Shown one piece after another: positions 7,401 through 9,749 of a DNA stretch of 9,749 nt. The number at the start of each line of letters is the position of its first letter. Positions within the stretch are counted from its first letter, which is position 1. A model generated the notes under the pieces. It was given only the letters and a program-made list of their open reading frames with translations, made no database searches and was not told the origin of the DNA. Source of the stretch: Actinomycetota bacterium (lineage in GTDB: Bacteria; Actinomycetota; Actinomycetes; Mycobacteriales; Micromonosporaceae); assembly GCA_005885115.1 (NCBI GenBank), contig VAXX01000509.1, positions 1-9,749 of the forward strand, given 5' to 3'. The translations under genes were made by a program, and so were the position numbers.

Positions 7401-9749
7401 CGACGACCGGCTGGCGGTCGCGGCAATCAACGGTCCCTCGTCTGTGGTGCTGTCCGGCGACGTCGACGCGCTGGATCTGGTTGGCGGCCGCCGGATCCCG
7501 GTCGACTACGCCTCGCACTCCCCGTACGTGGCGGAGATCCGCGACGAGCTGCTGGAGGTACTCGCGGGGATCGAGCCCGCCACGTCGGACGTACCGTTCT
7601 ACTCCACGGTCACCGGCGACCTGCTCGACACACGCGTACTGGACGCCCGGTACTGGTACCGGAACCTGCGCCAGACCGTCCGCTTCCAGGAAACCGTACA
7701 GCGGCTGGCCGGGCGCGGGCACGGCACGTTCATCGAGTGCGGCCCGCATCCCGTGCTGTCCCAGGCGATCTCCGAGACGCTGCCCGACGCGGTGGTCGTC
7801 GGATCGCTGCGGCGCGGCGCCGGCGGGCTGGACCGGTTCATGCTGTCGCTGGCCGAGGCGTACGTACGTGGTGTCGAGGTCGACTGGCGGCTGGCCGGTC
7901 GCCGGGTCGGCCTCCCGACCTATGCGTTCCAACGCGACTCGTACTGGCTGGCCGACGCGGCCCAACGTGGCACCGGTGGCTTCGAGACGGTCGAGCTGGC
8001 CGACGGCGCGACGGTACTGACCGGACGGCTGTCGCTCGCGACCGATCCGTGGCTCACCGATCACCGGGTACTGGGTACCGCCGTGGTACCCGGCGCCGCG
8101 ATCGTCGAACTCGTGTCGCGCGCGGGTACCGGCCGGCTGGACGAGCTGACCCTGCAGGCGCCCCTGGTGCTGCCCGAGGACGGGGTTGTCGAGGTACAGG
8201 TCGTCGTCGGACCGCCCGATGCGGACGGCCGGCGCACGGTGACCGGGTACGCCCGACCGGAGGGCGGACCGGACTGGACGGTCCACGCGACCGGAACCTG
8301 CGCGCCCGGGACCGCAGCCGCGGACCCGGTCGGGGCCTGGCCCCCGCCCGGCGCCACGCCGGTACCCGTCGGCGAGGCGTACGACCGGCTCGCGGACACC
8401 GGGTACGGCTACGGGCCGACCTTCCGTGGGCTGAAGGCGTTGTGGCGCGACGGGGAGCAGCGGTACGCCGAGGTCGAGGTCGCCGAGCGGCGGTTCCCCG
8501 CCCTGCTGGACTCGGCGCTGCACGCGCTGCTGCTGGATGACGAGTACGACACGGTACGGCTGCCGTTCGCGTGGTCGGGTGTGACGATCTGGAACAGCCG
8601 GGCCACCACGGCGCGGGTGCTGGCCCGGCCGTCGGGCCACGATGCCTTCGCGGTGACCCTGGTCGATCCCGCCGGCGCGCCGATCGCAGCGGTCGAGTCG
8701 CTCGTCCTCCGGCCGCTCACCGCCGGGCAACTCCAGTCGCTGTACCGCACCGAATGGTTGGCGGTGCCGGCCACCGCCATCGGCGGTGACTGCCACGTGG
8801 TGCGGTTCGAGGGCGCGGATCCGTACCGCCTCACGGCCGACGCGCTGCGCACGATCCAGGACTGGCTGCGCGCCGACACCGGCGGACGGTTGGTCGTCGT
8901 GACCCGCGGCCTGATGGCCCAGGGCGTACGGGGGCTGGTGCGCTCGGCGCAGGCCGAACACCCCGGCCGCTTCGTGCTCGTCGACCTCGACGACCATCCG
9001 GACTCCACGCTCGCGGTGGCGCCGGGGGAGTCCGACCTTGCCGTACGCGAGGGCCGGGTCTGCGCACCCCGGCTCGTCCGCGCCGGGACACCGTCGGGCG
9101 GGCAGGTCTGGGGTCCCGACAGTACGGTGCTGATCACCGGCGGCACCGGTACCCTCGGGCGGCTCGTGGCCGAGCACCTGGTGACCGCGTACGGCGTACG
9201 CAGGCTCGTGCTGCTCAGCCGGTCCGGCGGCCCGGTACCGGAGCTGGGCGCCGACGTCACCGTCGTGGCGTGCGACGTCGCGGACCGGGAGGCGCTCGCG
9301 CGGGTACTCGCCGAGCATCCCGTGACCGCCGTGGTACACGCGGCGGGAGTGCTCGACGACGCCACGATCTCCTCGCTCACCCCGGAACAACTCGACCGGG
9401 TACTGCGACCGAAGATCCAGGGTGCGCTCAACCTGCACGAGCTGTGCGCCGGGCTCGACGCGTTCGTCCTGTTCTCCTCCGTCGTCGGTACGCTGCGCAC
9501 CCCCGGACAGGCGAACTACGCGGCCGCCAACGCGTTCCTCGACGGGCTCGCCGAACACCGCCGGGCGCAGGGCCTTCCCGCGCTGTCCATCGTGTGGGGT
9601 CTGTGGGACCGGTCCACCGGGATGGGGGCGGCTGCCGACCCGCGCCCGTTCGAGGCATACGGCGTGCGGGCGATGCCGGCACCGCAAGGGCTCGCGTTGT
9701 TCGACGCCGCCTGCCGGGCGAGCGAGCCGGTGGTGGTGGCCGCCCGGAT
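4411..9749 (+). CDS. Modular type I polyketide synthase, loading AT plus first extension module (3' end outside window)
   Basis: The frame stays open from ATG 4411 to the window end, 1779 codons without a stop. Domains in order: AT0 (residues about 31-330), a Pro-rich linker (338-347), KS (348-766), AT1 (867-1159), DH (about 1190-1437) and KR (about 1445 onward); an ACP is expected just beyond the edge. The enzyme should choose a starter acyl group, extend it once with methylmalonyl-CoA, reduce the beta-ketone and dehydrate it. Being the first synthase, it has no docking coiled coil at the N-terminus, only about 30 residues before AT0. Three oddities stand out: AT0 has Cys for the catalytic Ser, lacks the usual roughly 100-residue N-terminal linker region, and is joined to the KS without an ACP. 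All other catalytic motifs are intact, so the module itself looks functional. ATG 4411 is chosen for its GAGG at 4399-4402; GTG 4402 and even GTG 4501 are alternatives. The divergent NADAR gene suggests that this is the edge of the cluster. Confidence 0.97.
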   Translation, partial: MADSPAAPEPQVAEVASSNTVTHPDDGESPVFVFPGQGTQWPGMAVGLLGNEVFAARMGECARALAPYVDWSLNDVLADERALQRVDVVQPALFALIVSLARLWEANGVRPAAVVGHCVGEIAAACVSGALSLEEAALVASVWGRAKARLAGRGAMAAVSLPPHQVRTRLGDHLTIGAVNAANATVVSGAPDAVDGLVRELGAAGIAARRIPIDVAVHSAQIAEIRDEVLAGLAGIRPRPPLIPFYSGVLGRRVGTETLDAGYWYAAIREPVRFARAVQALRDDGYRTFVEVSPHPALTSAVRSVGEDVVCVGSLRRGHGDPDEFDRSVAELRNRFLVPEEPPPPPGEPIAIVGMACRYPGDVRSPEDLWRLVDSGRDAISEFPGNRGWDLEALADPEQGSYTRRGGFLHDADQFDAEFFGISPREATAMDPQQRLLLETSWEAVERAGIDPHSLHGTATGVFVGAMTHDYGPRLHDAGEFGGYLLTGKSVSVASGRIAYTLGLHGPAVTVDTACSSSLVALHWAAQALRAGDCSLALAGGAAVLATPGMFVEFSRQRGLAPDGRCKSFSADADGTSWAEGAGVLLLERLSDARRHGHPVLGVIRGSAVNQDGASNGLAAPNGSAQRQVIRRALANAGLSAADVDAVEAHGTGTRLGDPIEAQAVLATYGQDRERPLLLGSLKSNIGHAMAAAGVGGVIKMTMALRYRRLPRTLHVREPSAEVDWSAGSVSLLTEAVDWPDSGRPARAGVSSFGISGTNAHVIVEEPPPPCTAADREAGGAARGPVAWVLSAKSAPALRAYAARLREQPGAPADIGASLLARSRWGHRAVVVGWDRAELVEGLDALAADRPAGNVVHGVAGSPGGAVFVFPGQGAQWAGMADELVRTSPVFAARMRECRAALAPYVDLGTLDTGAGVDAIQPLSWAVMVSLAALWRSYGVEPAAVVGHSQGEIAAACVAGALSLEDAARVVALRSKALRRLSGRGGMAAVGAVPEPLDDRLAVAAINGPSSVVLSGDVDALDLVGGRRIPVDYASHSPYVAEIRDELLEVLAGIEPATSDVPFYSTVTGDLLDTRVLDARYWYRNLRQTVRFQETVQRLAGRGHGTFIECGPHPVLSQAISETLPDAVVVGSLRRGAGGLDRFMLSLAEAYVRGVEVDWRLAGRRVGLPTYAFQRDSYWLADAAQRGTGGFETVELADGATVLTGRLSLATDPWLTDHRVLGTAVVPGAAIVELVSRAGTGRLDELTLQAPLVLPEDGVVEVQVVVGPPDADGRRTVTGYARPEGGPDWTVHATGTCAPGTAAADPVGAWPPPGATPVPVGEAYDRLADTGYGYGPTFRGLKALWRDGEQRYAEVEVAERRFPALLDSALHALLLDDEYDTVRLPFAWSGVTIWNSRATTARVLARPSGHDAFAVTLVDPAGAPIAAVESLVLRPLTAGQLQSLYRTEWLAVPATAIGGDCHVVRFEGADPYRLTADALRTIQDWLRADTGGRLVVVTRGLMAQGVRGLVRSAQAEHPGRFVLVDLDDHPDSTLAVAPGESDLAVREGRVCAPRLVRAGTPSGGQVWGPDSTVLITGGTGTLGRLVAEHLVTAYGVRRLVLLSRSGGPVPELGADVTVVACDVADREALARVLAEHPVTAVVHAAGVLDDATISSLTPEQLDRVLRPKIQGALNLHELCAGLDAFVLFSSVVGTLRTPGQANYAAANAFLDGLAEHRRAQGLPALSIVWGLWDRSTGMGAAADPRPFEAYGVRAMPAPQGLALFDAACRASEPVVVAAR
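4469..4500. repeat. Perfect 12-bp inverted repeat made of two GGTGA-S-TCACC palindromes
   Basis: 4469-4480 (CGGTGACTCACC) and 4489-4500 (GGTGAGTCACCG) are exact reverse complements separated by 8 nt. Each arm is itself an odd palindrome, GGTGA-C-TCACC and GGTGA-G-TCACC, with centres 19 bp apart, close to two helical turns. It lies inside PKS codons 20-30, just before the AT0 core. As DNA it resembles a double operator; as RNA it would form a 12-bp stem followed by the T-rich GTGTTTGTCTTT, so it could also act as an attenuator. Confidence 0.7.
4501..5400 (+). other. PKS domain AT0: starter acyltransferase with cysteine nucleophile
   Basis: The AT core starts at [11 protein letters not shown] (residues 34-44). 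The nucleophile motif reads GHCVGE with Cys at residue 118 (codon TGC 4762-4764), where ATs have GHSxGE. Residue 143 is Trp, aligned with the carboxylate-binding Arg of extender ATs (Arg974 in AT1); the DEBS loading AT also has Trp here, in keeping with a starter lacking a free carboxylate. The catalytic His is kept (His218 in VAVHS, the position of YASH/HAFH). The domain ends with [13 protein letters not shown] near 313-325, aligned with [13 protein letters not shown] in AT1. The exact starter cannot be predicted. Confidence 0.9.
5452..6708 (+). other. PKS domain KS1: ketosynthase
   Basis: The domain begins [14 protein letters not shown] and ends TNAHVIVEE. Cys515 in VDTACSSS is the acyl-accepting nucleophile, so this is not a KSQ decarboxylating domain. 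His650 in EAHGTGT and His688 in KSNIGH complete the triad. After the second His the usual TQAAAG reads AMAAAG, a small departure. The KS looks competent for condensation and would have to receive the starter from AT0 or from a carrier in trans. Confidence 0.95.
7009..7887 (+). other. PKS domain AT1: methylmalonyl-type extender acyltransferase
   Basis: [11 protein letters not shown] (870-880), GHSQGE with Ser949, Arg974 in ALRSKAL and YASHS with His1036 are all present. YASH together with GHSQG is the established signature for methylmalonyl-CoA; malonyl domains usually have HAFH. The predicted product carries an alpha-methyl branch. Confidence 0.9.
7981..8721 (+). other. PKS domain DH: dehydratase
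   Basis: The HxxxGxxxxP motif is intact (His1218, Gly1222, Pro1227), as is YGPTF (1334-1338). The catalytic Asp is at 1367 in LLDSALH, with His1371 following. The double-hotdog dehydratase therefore looks active, giving an alpha,beta-double bond after ketoreduction. Confidence 0.88.
8743..9749 (+). other. PKS domain KR: B-type ketoreductase (end of module cut by window)
   Basis: The structural subdomain starts at YRTEW (1445). The NADPH site is TGGTGTLG (1576-1583). The LDD motif (1648-1650) marks a B-type KR, which usually gives a D-configured hydroxyl and, with a DH, a trans double bond. Catalytic Ser (FSS, 1688-1690), Tyr1703 and Asn1707 (YAAAN) are present. No ER sits between DH and KR. 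The structural subdomain lacks roughly a dozen residues between VVTRG and [12 protein letters not shown] compared with typical KRs. The window stops before the expected ACP. Confidence 0.92.

Noticed and set aside
4495..9687. A 1730-codon open frame on the minus strand opposite the PKS
   Set aside because: It is a shadow: in GC-rich coding DNA an antisense frame often lacks stops. Its translation is Arg/Gly/Pro/His-rich low-complexity sequence with no domain, while the plus strand has intact PKS motifs throughout.
1..9749. CRISPR array, tRNA or rRNA gene, insertion sequence
   Set aside because: No regularly spaced repeats, tRNA-like cloverleaf, rRNA-like sequence, transposase motif or terminal inverted repeats were seen on either strand.

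Overview
The window looks like chromosomal DNA of a high-GC filamentous actinomycete. GC is strongly biased to third codon positions, GTG and TTG starts are used, and a modular type I polyketide synthase (PKS) is present. The tetranucleotide GTAC is conspicuously frequent, so valine GTA codons are nearly always followed by C, but I cannot fix the family from this.

Layout: (1) 1-250, minus strand, the first 83 codons of an unrecognised gene with a textbook ribosome binding site. (2) 325-3465, plus strand, a 1046-residue TPR-repeat protein with a beta-rich, propeller-like C-terminal half, divergent from gene 1 across a 74-bp gap and followed by a strong hairpin. (3) 3628-4158, minus strand, a 176-residue NADAR/YbiA-like protein, convergent with the TPR gene and probably leaderless. 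(4) 4159-4410, a 252-bp divergent control region with several short repeats. (5) 4411 to the window end, plus strand, the first 1779 codons of a type I PKS, still open at 9749. No complete plus-strand ORF covers the PKS because its stop lies outside the window; a long antisense ORF over the same DNA is a compositional shadow.

The PKS is the most interesting part. Its order is AT(starter)-KS-AT-DH-KR, presumably followed by an ACP beyond the edge. The starter AT has three oddities: the catalytic serine of GHSxGE is cysteine (GHCVGE), the usual N-terminal linker region is absent, and there is no ACP between it and the first KS. It carries Trp where extender ATs carry the carboxylate-binding Arg, as expected for a domain choosing a monocarboxylic starter. 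The first extension module has complete KS, methylmalonyl-type AT, DH and B-type KR motifs, predicting an alpha-methyl, alpha,beta-unsaturated first unit. A Cys-AT joined directly to a KS suggests, as a hypothesis, starter transfer from AT to KS without a carrier protein; a decayed loading module is the main alternative.

A perfect 12-bp inverted repeat made of two near-palindromic copies of GGTGA-S-TCACC lies within the first 30 PKS codons and resembles a double operator or an attenuator. The motif ACTGTGCGATG occurs at the start of the NADAR gene and again, in the opposite orientation, just before the PKS. The NADAR and TPR genes are probably the flank of the PKS cluster, with no clear biosynthetic role.
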